From Amycolatopsis palatopharyngis (lineage in GTDB: Bacteria > Actinomycetota > Actinomycetes > Mycobacteriales > Pseudonocardiaceae): 64,000 nt of DNA. The stretch lies in the NCBI RefSeq assembly GCF_003385185.1, contig NZ_PQHZ01000026.1:1-64000 (forward strand). Reading direction: 5' to 3'. The notes beneath the pieces are model-generated. The model was not told where the DNA came from. It saw only the letters and a list, made by a program, of their open reading frames with translations, and did no database searches. This document shows positions 43,026 to 51,357 of the stretch, piece after piece. How positions within the stretch are numbered: position 1 is the stretch's first letter; each line of letters begins with the position of its first letter. Both the position numbers and the translations under genes were made by a program.

Positions 43026-43478
43026 TCAGCCGAGTAGCCGGGCGACGGTCTCCGCGATGCAGGCCGGTTTGCTCTCGCCGTCGATTTCGATGGTCCAGCG
43101 CACGACGGCCTGCTTGCCACCTGGCACATCGGTGAGTTCGGCCAGTTCGGCGCCGGCCCTGACGCGGGAACCGACCCGGACCGGCTGGGGGAAGCGCACC
43201 TTGTTCAGGCCGTAGTTGATGCCCATGCTCAGGTTGTCGACCTGGTAGATCTCCTTGCCCAGCATGGGTATCAGCGACAGGGTCAGGTAACCGTGCGCGA
43301 TGGTGGCGCCGAAGGGGCCGGCGGCGGCTCGTTCGGTGTCGATGTGGATCCACTGGTGATCGCCCGTGGCGTCGGCGAAGGTGTTCACCTGTTCCTGGGT
43401 GATCGTGTGCCAGTCGCTGTGGCCGAGGACCTCGCCCACCGCGCCCGCGAAGTCGTCGAGACCGGAGAAAACTCGCAT
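43026..43478 (-). CDS. MaoC-like dehydratase
   Basis: Hot-dog fold (R)-enoyl-CoA hydratase of about 150 residues. The signature ADATGDHQWIHIDTERA contains the catalytic Asp and His with a downstream GPFGATIAHGYLTLSL. It hydrates enoyl-CoA thioesters. AAAGGAG precedes ATG 43478. It lies 26 bp after the FabG-like gene and is probably co-transcribed with it, 91 bp before the kinase gene. Confidence 0.92.
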   Translation of the reverse strand: MRVFSGLDDFAGAVGEVLGHSDWHTITQEQVNTFADATGDHQWIHIDTERAAAGPFGATIAHGYLTLSLIPMLGKEIYQVDNLSMGINYGLNKVRFPQPVRVGSRVRAGAELAELTDVPGGKQAVVRWTIEIDGESKPACIAETVARLLG

Positions 43479-43504
43479 GGAAGCTCCTTTGCTCGCGCCG
43501 GTGA

Positions 43505-44266
43505 TCAGGCCTTCGGCCCGCCGGCTACGTAGATGACCTGGCCGGACACGAACGAAGCCTCGTCGCTGACGAGGAAGGACGCCACGTTCGCGATGTCCTC
43601 GGGCTTGCCGACCCTGCGCACGGGGATCTCCTGCGCCGCGCCCTTCTTCATGTCCTCGAAGGAGACGCCGAGTCGCTCCGCGGTGGCCGCGGTCATCTCG
43701 GTCGCGATGAAGCCGGGGGCGATGGCGTTGGCCGTGACGCCGAACTTGCCGAGCTCGAAGGCCAGTGTCTTGGTGAAGCCCTGGAGCCCGGCCTTGGCGG
43801 CGGAGTAGTTGGCCTGACCCCTGTTGCCGAGCGCGGAGGTGCTCGAGAGATTGACGATCCGGCCCCACTTCTGCTCGGTCATGTACTTCTGCGTGGCTCG
43901 GCTCATCAGGAAGGAGCCGCGCAGGTGCACGTTCATCACCGAGTCCCAGTCGTCCTCGGTCATTTTGAAGAGCATGTTGTCGCGGGTGATGCCGGCGTTG
44001 TTGATCAGCACGGTCGGGGCGCCGAGATCCTCGGCGACCCGCGTGACCGCGGCATCTACCTGAGCGCTGTCGCTGACGTCGAGGCCGACACCGATGGCTT
44101 TGCCGCCATCGGCGGCGATCGCTTCGGCGCCGGAGACGCAACTCGCCTCGTCGAGGTCCAGGAGTCCGACGGCGAAACCGTCCTTCGCGAGCCGGGCGGC
44201 GACCGCGGCACCGATTCCGCGTCCCGCTCCGGTGACGATGGCGACCTTGCTCGGGGATTCGGTCAC
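43505..44266 (-). CDS. fabG: 3-oxoacyl-ACP reductase / 3-hydroxyacyl-CoA dehydrogenase (FabG-like SDR)
   Basis: SDR of about 253 residues: TGAGRGIG cofactor motif, NNAGITRDNML, catalytic YSAAKAGL, and the FabG hallmark NAIAPGFIATEM. GTG 44266 (VTESPSKVAIV) follows GAGGAGG, better than the ATG 45 bp upstream. It lies directly downstream of the best copy of the TetR-type palindrome (44313-44328), so probably co-regulated with the TetR/SDR locus at 31 kb. Works with MaoC in a 3-hydroxy/3-oxo acyl-CoA step. Confidence 0.93.
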   Translation of the reverse strand: MTESPSKVAIVTGAGRGIGAAVAARLAKDGFAVGLLDLDEASCVSGAEAIAADGGKAIGVGLDVSDSAQVDAAVTRVAEDLGAPTVLINNAGITRDNMLFKMTEDDWDSVMNVHLRGSFLMSRATQKYMTEQKWGRIVNLSSTSALGNRGQANYSAAKAGLQGFTKTLAFELGKFGVTANAIAPGFIATEMTAATAERLGVSFEDMKKGAAQEIPVRRVGKPEDIANVASFLVSDEASFVSGQVIYVAGGPKA

Positions 44267-44312
44267 ATTTCCTCCTCTGTCTCGGCACTGAGTGTGAGTG
44301 GGCGACAGCATA

Positions 44313-44328
44313 CTAAGCGCGCGCTTAG
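44313..44328. promoter_or_regulatory. TetR-type operator copy 3 (fabG-maoC), perfect palindrome
   Basis: ctaagcgcgcgcttag is a perfect 16-bp palindrome, 47-62 bp upstream of the fabG GTG start. Copies with 14 and 12 of 16 matches lie at 31873-31888 and 31133-31148. Confidence 0.7.
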
Positions 44329-44386
44329 GACCGTAACTCCCCGAGCCCGGAGCGGGCCTGTGAGCTGTGTCATGAACCCCGATGGC

Positions 44387-45085
44387 TCAGCGAGGTGCGG
44401 TCGCGGGGCGCAGGTACAGCCCGAGGGCGAGGGTCGCGATGGCGAGAACCTCGGTGAGCGCGAGGCCCCGTTCGACCAGACCGAGCGGGATCGAGCGCCA
44501 CCAGGGTGGCCCGCCGGCCGCCATGACCAGGACCGCCACCAGGATCGGGACGAACCACAGGATCGCGGCGACGCCGAGCGACTGGACCGCGCGCCGCCAC
44601 GCGGGAGCGTGGGCGAAGACGACTCGGGCGGCGAGCACGAGCGCGGCCGGGAGACAGAGGAAGGCGAGGAGGCTCGCGAATCGGTGGATGCTGCCACCCA
44701 CACTCGGACCGACGCTCCAGTCGGTCTTCGGGAAGATCACGATTGTCACCAGGCCGAGAACCCACGCGGAGAACAGCACGAAGGAGGCGGAGGCAGGCCG
44801 CAGCAGGCGATCCCGGACCGCCGCCGCGGCCGCGACGGCGGAACCGATCGCGATCAGCCCGACCGAGAGGTCGAAAAGCCATTTGCTCTCACTCAGCGCG
44901 TACTCGCTGATCGTCCGCCGGATCGGGCTGATCTCACTGGTGGGCGGCAGTATCTGCAACAGGCCCATCAGGACGACGCCACCTGCGAGGCTGGCGAGGG
45001 CGATCAGCGCGAGCGCTGCGCCGCCGCGTCCGGCCAACGCGGGCTCGGCGGTCGTGCGCGCATCGAGATCGGGCGAGGACGGCAC
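44387..45085 (-). CDS. DUF998 family integral membrane protein
   Basis: A 232-residue protein with about six hydrophobic helices. The pattern ISPIRRTISEYAL after the first helix and IFPKTDW later are typical of DUF998. Function unknown. It is transcribed toward fabG on the same strand, with 120 bp between its stop and the fabG start, so it may share read-through but likely has its own promoter in the 216-bp gap upstream. Confidence 0.8.
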   Translation of the reverse strand: MPSSPDLDARTTAEPALAGRGGAALALIALASLAGGVVLMGLLQILPPTSEISPIRRTISEYALSESKWLFDLSVGLIAIGSAVAAAAAVRDRLLRPASASFVLFSAWVLGLVTIVIFPKTDWSVGPSVGGSIHRFASLLAFLCLPAALVLAARVVFAHAPAWRRAVQSLGVAAILWFVPILVAVLVMAAGGPPWWRSIPLGLVERGLALTEVLAIATLALGLYLRPATAPR

Positions 45086-45254
45086 GCGACTCCTTCGGCG
45101 ACAGCGCGAGATCGGACCTTCTGCGCAGATCCGACTCTAGCGAGCACGACTGAAAGGAACGTAAGAGAAGCGTCGCGGTCGTGCCGGTGCGAACTCAGTG
45201 CGCCTCCGGGAGCCCTGTTCCGGATCCAGCCACTCCGAAGTGCGGCACCCCCAC

Positions 45255-45276
45255 CGCACTTTCCCGGGAAAGTGCG
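45255..45276. repeat. Palindromic repeat, copy 3
   Basis: cgcactttcccgggaaagtgcg (first and last bases included in the span) is fully palindromic here. It lies 26 bp past the VOC-gene stop on the minus strand, in the 216-bp gap before the DUF998 gene. Same element as 33497-33526 and 33534-33558. Confidence 0.75.
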
Positions 45277-45301
45277 ATGGCGGGATCGGGGACGGGGGCG
45301 A

Positions 45302-45682
45302 TCAGGTGTCCGTCGTCGACGTGCTGCCGCCGGGTCGGTGCGCGAGCACGTTGACCACCGTGCCGCTGGGGTCCTCCACGAAGAAGCGGCGTACACCCCA
45401 GGGCTCGTCGGTGAGCGGGTAGACGACGCGCAGCCCACGGCGTACTGCCTCGGCGTGCGCAGCGTCGACCGCCGAGGGCTCACCCATGTCGATCCCGAAG
45501 CGGGGCGGGGGAATCTCCATCCCACTCGGCGGCACCAGGACCTGTGCTGTGGGATTGGCAGGTGAGCGCAACCCCAGTACCGGGTCCTCCATGGCTACCT
45601 CGAGGCCGAACACCTCGACGTAGAAGTCGCGGGACGCGGCGAGATCGTCGCCATTGGCATACGGAAAAATTCTGTTGATCAT
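45302..45682 (-). CDS. VOC-superfamily protein (glyoxalase/bleomycin-resistance fold)
   Basis: A 126-residue single-domain member: INRIFPYANGDDLAASRDFYVEVFGLEVAME at the N-terminus (two chunks of the beta-alpha-beta repeat) and FVEDPSGTVVNVLAH at the C-terminus. Glyoxalase-type metal ligands are not fully conserved, so it may be a drug- or ligand-binding protein. Start ATG 45682. No operon partner; the next gene ends 66 bp upstream. Confidence 0.8.
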   Translation of the reverse strand: MINRIFPYANGDDLAASRDFYVEVFGLEVAMEDPVLGLRSPANPTAQVLVPPSGMEIPPPRFGIDMGEPSAVDAAHAEAVRRGLRVVYPLTDEPWGVRRFFVEDPSGTVVNVLAHRPGGSTSTTDT

Positions 45683-45748
45683 CGGTACATCATCGTGCTG
45701 CGCGAGCGGCCTGGCTTGGAAAAACCGGAAGTACGGCTGTGCTCCCGC

Positions 45749-46891
45749 TTATATGACCTGTTCGAGCAGCGTGTTGAAGGCGTTTCGGTCCACTGTGGTG
45801 GGTTGCGGGGAGAGCCACTGCCCGATGTCGTGGACGAAGTCCTCCGGGATCATCGGCGGAACCTCCGCCGCCGACACGTCTCCCGTCGTGATGGCGCCTG
45901 CCCGGCTGGGATAGACGATCAGCACACCGCGGACCTCGACGTCGGGCAGCAGGTCCTGGTAGGCGTCGACGCACTCGGCGAGGCTGCTGCCGCCACCGCG
46001 GAAGACGTGGTCGTCGCGCCAGAGATCCCCGTACTCGTCCGTGCTGTAGTGCCCCGGCAGCCACATCTTGGACTCGACGAGCACGAGCCGCCGGCCGCAC
46101 AGCACGGCGTGGTGGACGTCGACGAACACCGAACCCGGCAGCGAAAGGCCATGGAAGATGCGTGCGCCAGGCAGCCGGGTCAGGTAACGGGACAACAGTT
46201 CGGCGGTGAGCCGCTCGCCCCAGTCCTCCTGCTCGGTGCTGGTGCTGCCCGATATCGCCCGGCCACCGGGACCGGTCAGGAAAGCCCGGTCGTTTCGCGC
46301 GTCGGCGAGGTGACTGCGCAGCAGGTGGACCGCGGCGAAAACCGCGGCCGCCAGCATCAGCAGCCAGAGAGCCAGGACGGCGGGCGAGGGATCCGCACCG
46401 AGAAGTACCGGAGTCAGCAGCAGCAGGAACGATCCGGTGACGGCCAGCGCGGGGGCGTGGCCGAGGCACGCACGGGGCAGGCACTGCACTCGATCGTGCG
46501 GATCCACCGAATGCCACCACGGGATGTGTTCGGTGTCGATCGCGGGAAGGGCCGGCAGGAAATCCGGATCCTCGCCGAACCGTCGCCATCGGCGCCGTTC
46601 CCGTTGATAGGAGCGAAACGCCGTCCTGGACGCCCTGTTCCAGGTAACCGTCACCCCGGCGCCGGCCGGCTCGCCCTCGAGGGCGTCCAGATCGTCTCCG
46701 CGGTCGTACCGAGCCCTGCGAAGCGGGTCGCCCAGGGTTTCGTAGGCCTCCTGGAGCAGGCGGAACGTGCCCGCAGTGCCTCCGGTGTCCGGATGCATCG
46801 CCCGCGCGAGAGCCCGGTATGCCGACTTGATCTCGGCCGGCGATGCGCTCGGGCTCACCCCGAGCAGCTCGTAGTAGTCGACCTCGTGCAC
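45749..46891 (-). CDS. J-domain protein fused to membrane segments and a NERD-like nuclease domain
   Basis: About 380 residues. Residues 1-65 form a J domain with an intact HPD motif (H33-P34-D35), which stimulates DnaK-type ATPases. Two hydrophobic helices follow near residues 145-190. The C-terminal half resembles the NERD (nuclease-related) domain: SVFVDVHHAVLCGRRLVLVES with a following Lys gives a D-ExK arrangement like PD-(D/E)XK enzymes. It could be a membrane-anchored co-chaperone/nuclease. GTG 46891 (MHEVDYYELL) is the start. Divergent from the DUF3048 gene. Confidence 0.8.
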   Translation of the reverse strand: MHEVDYYELLGVSPSASPAEIKSAYRALARAMHPDTGGTAGTFRLLQEAYETLGDPLRRARYDRGDDLDALEGEPAGAGVTVTWNRASRTAFRSYQRERRRWRRFGEDPDFLPALPAIDTEHIPWWHSVDPHDRVQCLPRACLGHAPALAVTGSFLLLLTPVLLGADPSPAVLALWLLMLAAAVFAAVHLLRSHLADARNDRAFLTGPGGRAISGSTSTEQEDWGERLTAELLSRYLTRLPGARIFHGLSLPGSVFVDVHHAVLCGRRLVLVESKMWLPGHYSTDEYGDLWRDDHVFRGGGSSLAECVDAYQDLLPDVEVRGVLIVYPSRAGAITTGDVSAAEVPPMIPEDFVHDIGQWLSPQPTTVDRNAFNTLLEQVI

Positions 46892-47014
46892 GAACTCCGG
46901 TCACCTCCCGCTGCGCCGCCACAATATGGGGTCGGCGGAGAAGAGTCTGCAACGACTGCCCGCGCGATCCGGTGAATCCGGCTGCTAGTGAGTAGCGTCG
47001 GGTACGGAGGAACG

Positions 47015-47995
47015 ATGGAGACGCGCGCCAAGATCATCACCATGGTCGCAGCTGTGACCGTGGTGGTAGTGGTGGTGGCGGTGGTCACGTTCCTCGTGCG
47101 CACCGCTCCGCGGCCGCAGGCCCCGCAGGCCCCGCAGGCGGCGGCACCCGCGCCGACGACCACCACCACGCCGCGACTCCCGCTCCAGCCGGGGGTGCTC
47201 GCGGTCAAGCTCGACAACGTTCCCGCGGCGCGGCCGCAGACCGGGCTCTCCGCCGCCGCCACGGTGTACGTCGAACCCGTGGAGGGCAAAGCCACCCGGC
47301 TCGTCGCGCTCTACACCGGAAAGCTGCCGAATGTCGTCGGCCCCGTCCGCAGCGCCCGCGAGACCGACGTCCAACTCCTGGCGCAGTACGGAAAGCCGGT
47401 GCTCGCGTACTCCGGATCCGCGCCCGAACTGGATCCGGTGCTGCGGGACGCCGCACTGGTCCGGGCCCCGGCCGAGGAGTTGCCCAGGGCGTACTTCCGG
47501 GACGGGGGCCGGCGGATGCCGCACAATCTCTACGTCCGCCCCGATCGCCTCCCCGAAGCCGGGCGGTACCGGGGCCACCCGCCCTGGCAGCGGGGTGAGC
47601 CGCCGTCCGGCGGCACCGCGGATAGCGCGTACCGGGTCGCCTTCGGTGCCGCCACCTACGACTTCACCTGGTCCGCTGAGCAAGAGCGCTGGCTGATCAG
47701 TCTGGACGGCAGGCCATTGGTGTCCACGGAGTCCGGCAGGGTCGGCGCGGCCAGCGTCGTCGTCCAGCGGGTCGAGGTGCATTCGGGCAGGGAGATCGCC
47801 GACGTACTGGGCAATCTCTCGCCTGTGGCGGTGACGGTGGGCAGTGGGCCCGCCAGCGTGCTGCGCGACGGAAAGCGGTTCGACGGGACGTGGTCTCGTG
47901 CCTCCGCCACGGACCCCGTGCGGTTCACCACCGGCGACGGGGACGAACTGCCGCTCGCCGAGGGGCCGGTGTGGGTGCTGCTCGCTCCTCGATAA
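47015..47995 (+). CDS. DUF3048 (YerB-like) membrane-anchored protein
   Basis: About 326 residues. A single very Val-rich N-terminal membrane helix (AAVTVVVVVVAVVTFL) is followed by a Pro/Ala/Thr-rich spacer and two DUF3048 halves (LAVKLDNVPAARPQTGLSAA; VGPVRSARETDVQLLAQY). The bulk is outside the cell. Members may act in envelope processes, but the role is unproven. ATG 47015 follows ACGGAGG; an earlier ATG lacks a good site. Confidence 0.87.
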   Translation: METRAKIITMVAAVTVVVVVVAVVTFLVRTAPRPQAPQAPQAAAPAPTTTTTPRLPLQPGVLAVKLDNVPAARPQTGLSAAATVYVEPVEGKATRLVALYTGKLPNVVGPVRSARETDVQLLAQYGKPVLAYSGSAPELDPVLRDAALVRAPAEELPRAYFRDGGRRMPHNLYVRPDRLPEAGRYRGHPPWQRGEPPSGGTADSAYRVAFGAATYDFTWSAEQERWLISLDGRPLVSTESGRVGAASVVVQRVEVHSGREIADVLGNLSPVAVTVGSGPASVLRDGKRFDGTWSRASATDPVRFTTGDGDELPLAEGPVWVLLAPR

Positions 47996-48146
47996 GGACC
48001 ACGCAACGCTTGTGACGACGATCACGCTGGAGGGTCTGGGGCTGGCCGGGCCGTATCGCGTACCGCGAGTACCGTATACGTTCGGTCTCACGTACTTTCC
48101 GCGTGCGGCCTCCGGGCGGCACGCCTTCGTGAAGGGAACCGCCACG

Positions 48147-48404
48147 ATGGCCCGCAACGCAGCCACGACTTTCGGATTTCTGCTCGCCGCCACCGGCGCC
48201 GCGCATTTCGCCGCCCCGCAGGTGTTCGAGCCGGTGTCGGCCGCGGCGTTCCCCGAGGACACTCGTAGCTGGGTGTACCGCAATGGGGCTTCCGAACTCG
48301 CGATCGGACTCGCGGTCGCGAACGGGCGCACCCGAAAGCTCGGGTTCGCGGCGTTCGCTGCCTACGGCGCCTGGCTCGGCTCACGGATCATCGCGAGCCG
48401 TTGA
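48147..48404 (+). CDS. Small membrane protein, unknown function
   Basis: About 85 residues with two or three hydrophobic segments (AATTFGFLLAATGAAHFAAP; GFAAFAAYGAWLG). Resembles short DoxX-like or DUF4267-like membrane proteins. ATG 48147 is preferred; a GTG 18 bp upstream is possible. The 151-bp gap before it contains an inverted repeat (cgtat...atacg) near 48056-48080 that may be part of its promoter. Confidence 0.6.
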   Translation: MARNAATTFGFLLAATGAAHFAAPQVFEPVSAAAFPEDTRSWVYRNGASELAIGLAVANGRTRKLGFAAFAAYGAWLGSRIIASR

Positions 48405-48410
48405 GCCCGG

Positions 48411-50243
48411 TCAGGACAGGGCGTCCAGAATCTGCTGGCCGTACTTGGCGAGCTTGTTCTCCCCGACGCCACTGACGCCACCCAGCTCGGTCAGCGTCGA
48501 AGGCTGATCGGTGGCGATCTGGCGCAGTGTCGCGTCGTGGAAGATCACGTACGCCGGAACGCCCTGTTCCTTCGCCGTGGCGGCCCGCCAGCTACGAAGC
48601 TGCTCGAACCTGGCCGAGGCTTCGTCGGACAAATCGACCTTTGCCGCCGCCTTGGCCTTCGCGGTCCGCGTGTTTCGCGCCGCCCGTTCTGGTTCCTTAC
48701 GCAGCAGCACGTCCCGCTGCCTGCCGAGCACCTCGCCGCTGGCGTCGGTGAGCACGAGCGCACCATAGTCGCCCTCCACGGCGAGCAGCCCCTGTGCGAG
48801 CAGCTGGCGCACGACCCCACGCCACTCGGTGTCTCGCAGTTCGGTCCCCACGCCGAACACCGGCAGCGAATCGTGTTCGAACTGGGCCACCTTCGGCGTG
48901 CGTTTGCCGAGCAGGATGTCGATCACCTGGCCCGCGCCGAACTTCTGCCCCCGCTCGCGCTTGAGCCGGAACACGGTCGACAGCAGCTTCTGCGCGGCTA
49001 CGGTGCCGTCCCAGGTCTGTGGCGGCGAAAGGCAGGTATCGCAGTTGCCGCACGGCGTGGAGTGCTGGCCGAAATAGGCGAGTAGTTGCACCCGGCGGCA
49101 CTGCACGGTCTCGCACAGCGCGAGCATGGCGTCGAGGTGCGTGCCGAGCTTGCGGCGGTGCGCGGCGTCGCCCTCACTCGTGTCGATCATCTTGCGCTGC
49201 TGCACCACGTCCTGCAGTCCGTAGGCGAGCCAGGCGGTGGAGGGCAGCCCGTCGCGCCCGGCACGGCCGGTTTCCTGGTAGTAGCCCTCGACCGACTTCG
49301 GCAGATCCAGGTGCGCCACGAACCGCACGTCGGGTTTGTCGATGCCCATGCCGAACGCGATCGTGGCGACCACGACCAACCCGTCCTCCCTGAGGAAGCG
49401 GGACTGGTTGCGCGCGCGGGTACGCGAGTCGAGCCCCGCATGGTAGGGCACGGCGTCGATCCCGTTCTGCACAAGGAACTCCGCTGTCTTCTCCACCGAA
49501 GCCCTCGACAGGCAGTAGACGATCCCCGCGTCGCCCGCGTGCTCGGTCCGCAGCAGGTCGAGCAACTGCTTACGGGGCTCGTTCTTGCCCGCGATCCGGT
49601 ACTGGATGTTCGGACGGTCGAAGCTCGCGACGAAATGGCGTCCCTGTTGCAGAGCGAGCCGCGTGGCGATCTCGGTGTGCGTCGCCTCGGTCGCCGTCGC
49701 GGTCAGTGCGATCCTGGGGACCTCCGGCCAGCGCTCGTGCAGGCCGGACAGTGCGAGGTAGTCGGGCCGGAAGTCGTGTCCCCACTGGGCGACACAGTGC
49801 GCCTCGTCGATGGCGAACAGTGAGATCTTGCCCTGGTCGAGCAAGCGCAAGGTGGACTCCACCCGCAGTCGTTCCGGGGCCAGGTAGAGCAGGTCGAGTT
49901 CGCCGGAGAGGAACGCCGATTCCACCGCACGGCGCTCGCCCGCGTCCTGTGTGGAGTTGAGGAATCCGGCGCGTACCCCCAGCGCGCGCAGCGCGTCGAC
50001 CTGGTCCTGCATCAACGCGATGAGCGGAGAGATCACGACGCCGACCCCGCTCCTGACGAGTGCGGGGATCTGGTAGCAGAGTGACTTGCCGCCACCGGTC
50101 GGCATCAGCACGAGGGCGTCGCCACCGCCGGCCACGTGCTCGATGATGTCCTGCTGTTCGCCCCGGAACGTGTCGTAGCCGAAAACGCGGCGCAGGATCC
50201 GCAGTGCGTCACTCAGGTCGGTGTCGAGATCGGTGGATGCCAC
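48411..50243 (-). CDS. recQ: ATP-dependent DNA helicase RecQ
   Basis: SF2 3'-5' helicase of about 610 residues, used in recombination and replication-fork repair. Walker A TGGGKS, DEAH box (AIDEAHCVAQWGHDFRPDY) and the arginine-finger motif VI (QETGRAGRDG) are intact. The zinc-binding RQC region has four cysteines (C in QCRRVQLL, then CGNCDTC). A C-terminal HRDC domain closes the protein. GTG 50243 (VASTDLDTDL) is chosen, but ATG 50303 in frame is possible. Stop abuts the small membrane-protein gene (convergent). Confidence 0.95.
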   Translation of the reverse strand: MASTDLDTDLSDALRILRRVFGYDTFRGEQQDIIEHVAGGGDALVLMPTGGGKSLCYQIPALVRSGVGVVISPLIALMQDQVDALRALGVRAGFLNSTQDAGERRAVESAFLSGELDLLYLAPERLRVESTLRLLDQGKISLFAIDEAHCVAQWGHDFRPDYLALSGLHERWPEVPRIALTATATEATHTEIATRLALQQGRHFVASFDRPNIQYRIAGKNEPRKQLLDLLRTEHAGDAGIVYCLSRASVEKTAEFLVQNGIDAVPYHAGLDSRTRARNQSRFLREDGLVVVATIAFGMGIDKPDVRFVAHLDLPKSVEGYYQETGRAGRDGLPSTAWLAYGLQDVVQQRKMIDTSEGDAAHRRKLGTHLDAMLALCETVQCRRVQLLAYFGQHSTPCGNCDTCLSPPQTWDGTVAAQKLLSTVFRLKRERGQKFGAGQVIDILLGKRTPKVAQFEHDSLPVFGVGTELRDTEWRGVVRQLLAQGLLAVEGDYGALVLTDASGEVLGRQRDVLLRKEPERAARNTRTAKAKAAAKVDLSDEASARFEQLRSWRAATAKEQGVPAYVIFHDATLRQIATDQPSTLTELGGVSGVGENKLAKYGQQILDALS

Positions 50244-50342
50244 CCGGCGATCGTACGAGGTGTGACCGACAGGGCGGCCGAGCGCCGCGGGTTGCGCGGT
50301 CATGGTGATCGCGCAACCGAGTTCCAGGACGGCTGCTGACAG

Positions 50343-50669
50343 TCAGGGGAGAGCGGGGTCGAGGCACTCCTCGCCAGGGTCGACTGCGAGTACGACCTGC
50401 ACGAGTTCGCCGAGCGCGCGGGCGAGGTGGGGATCTGCCAACGCGTAGTGGACCTGCCTGCCCTCGTAGGTCGCCACCACGATGCCGCAGCCACGCAGGC
50501 ACGACAGGTGGTTGGACACGTTCGATTTGCTCAGCTCGAGGCGTTCGGCGAGCTGGCCCGGATAGTGCACGCCGTCGAGCAGCGCCACCATGATCCGGCA
50601 ACGGGTAGGGTCGGCCAGCGCGCGGCCCAAGCGGGCCAGCGCGGACTCCCGCGTCTCACTGGTGAGCAT
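50343..50669 (-). CDS. cmtR: CmtR, cadmium/lead-sensing ArsR-family repressor
   Basis: A 108-residue winged-helix repressor very like Mycobacterium CmtR from memory. The metal-sensing ligands of CmtR, C57, C61 and C102, are all present at exactly those residue numbers (HLSCLRGCG and EECLDP). It is not next to a metal-exporting P-type ATPase, the usual partner, so the target is unclear. No Shine-Dalgarno precedes ATG 50669; a TACTGT -10-like box 7 bp upstream suggests a leaderless transcript. Half-sites cttgctgg and ccggcaag (50685-50692, 50713-50720) lie upstream and may be its operator. Confidence 0.93.
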   Translation of the reverse strand: MLTSETRESALARLGRALADPTRCRIMVALLDGVHYPGQLAERLELSKSNVSNHLSCLRGCGIVVATYEGRQVHYALADPHLARALGELVQVVLAVDPGEECLDPALP

Positions 50670-50757
50670 GGAAGGAACAGTACACTTGCTGGTGACATGT
50701 CCGACGATTTATCCGGCAAGCTGGCGTAACCGGCGGGCGAAGAGGACCGTCGATGCC

Positions 50758-51000
50758 ATGGCACTTCCACCCGGCGCAGGCGAGGAACTCGCGCGCAGGG
50801 TCCTCAACAGGGCGAACAGCCGGGCCAACCTGGACGACTATGTCGGTGTCCGGCAAGCCACCTGCGGCGATGGCGCAGCGGACATCCGCGGGGATCTCTT
50901 CGCTGAGTACGGCGGGAACGGCCAGGATGCGGAGGCCGAGCGCGTGGTCGCGATGGTGAACGCCGCCGCCGACGAGCGGGCCGACCCCGACCTCGGTTGA
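50758..51000 (+). CDS. Small hypothetical protein
   Basis: About 80 residues (MALPPGAGEELARRV...), acidic and helical, no recognised domain. GAAGAGGA upstream. It is divergent from cmtR and convergent with the ANTAR-protein gene, whose stop is directly adjacent. A real gene is plausible because codon bias is normal for this genome. Confidence 0.55.
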   Translation: MALPPGAGEELARRVLNRANSRANLDDYVGVRQATCGDGAADIRGDLFAEYGGNGQDAEAERVVAMVNAAADERADPDLG

Positions 51001-51270
51001 TCAGTCGGCTTCGGCGTTCGAGGGTGAACCGAGTGCGCTCGGATCCAGTTTCCCTTCGGTGACGGCACGGGCGACCTCGGGCAGTGGGCGCCTCTGCCGC
51101 AGCGCGTAGTCCGACAACGCGGCCCGGGCCCGGTGCTGATCGGTGTCCAGGGTCCCCGCCACCAGCCCGACGGCGTGCGACACCAGTACCCGATCGTTGA
51201 GCGCGGTCAACGTCTGCTCCGCGAGTCTGCTCGAACGGCGCAGGTCCCGTTCCTTGTGCGCACTGACCAT
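51001..51270 (-). CDS. Stand-alone ANTAR-domain protein
   Basis: An 89-residue protein that is almost entirely an ANTAR-like RNA-binding module: ALNDRVLVSHAVGLVAG and ALSDYALRQRRPLPEVARAV match the helical pattern. ANTAR proteins usually bind tandem hairpins in nascent RNA and prevent termination. No sensor domain is attached, so any input would come from a partner. Start ATG 51270. Small gap (87 bp) to alkB. Confidence 0.72.
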   Translation of the reverse strand: MVSAHKERDLRRSSRLAEQTLTALNDRVLVSHAVGLVAGTLDTDQHRARAALSDYALRQRRPLPEVARAVTEGKLDPSALGSPSNAEAD

Positions 51271-51357
51271 CGGGCGCCGGGCGCCACTGGTGGGGCTGTT
51301 GCCGCTGCGGCTGATCCGGGTTCCGCGCCGCGACCGCGCTGATGTCCGCCGCCCGGT

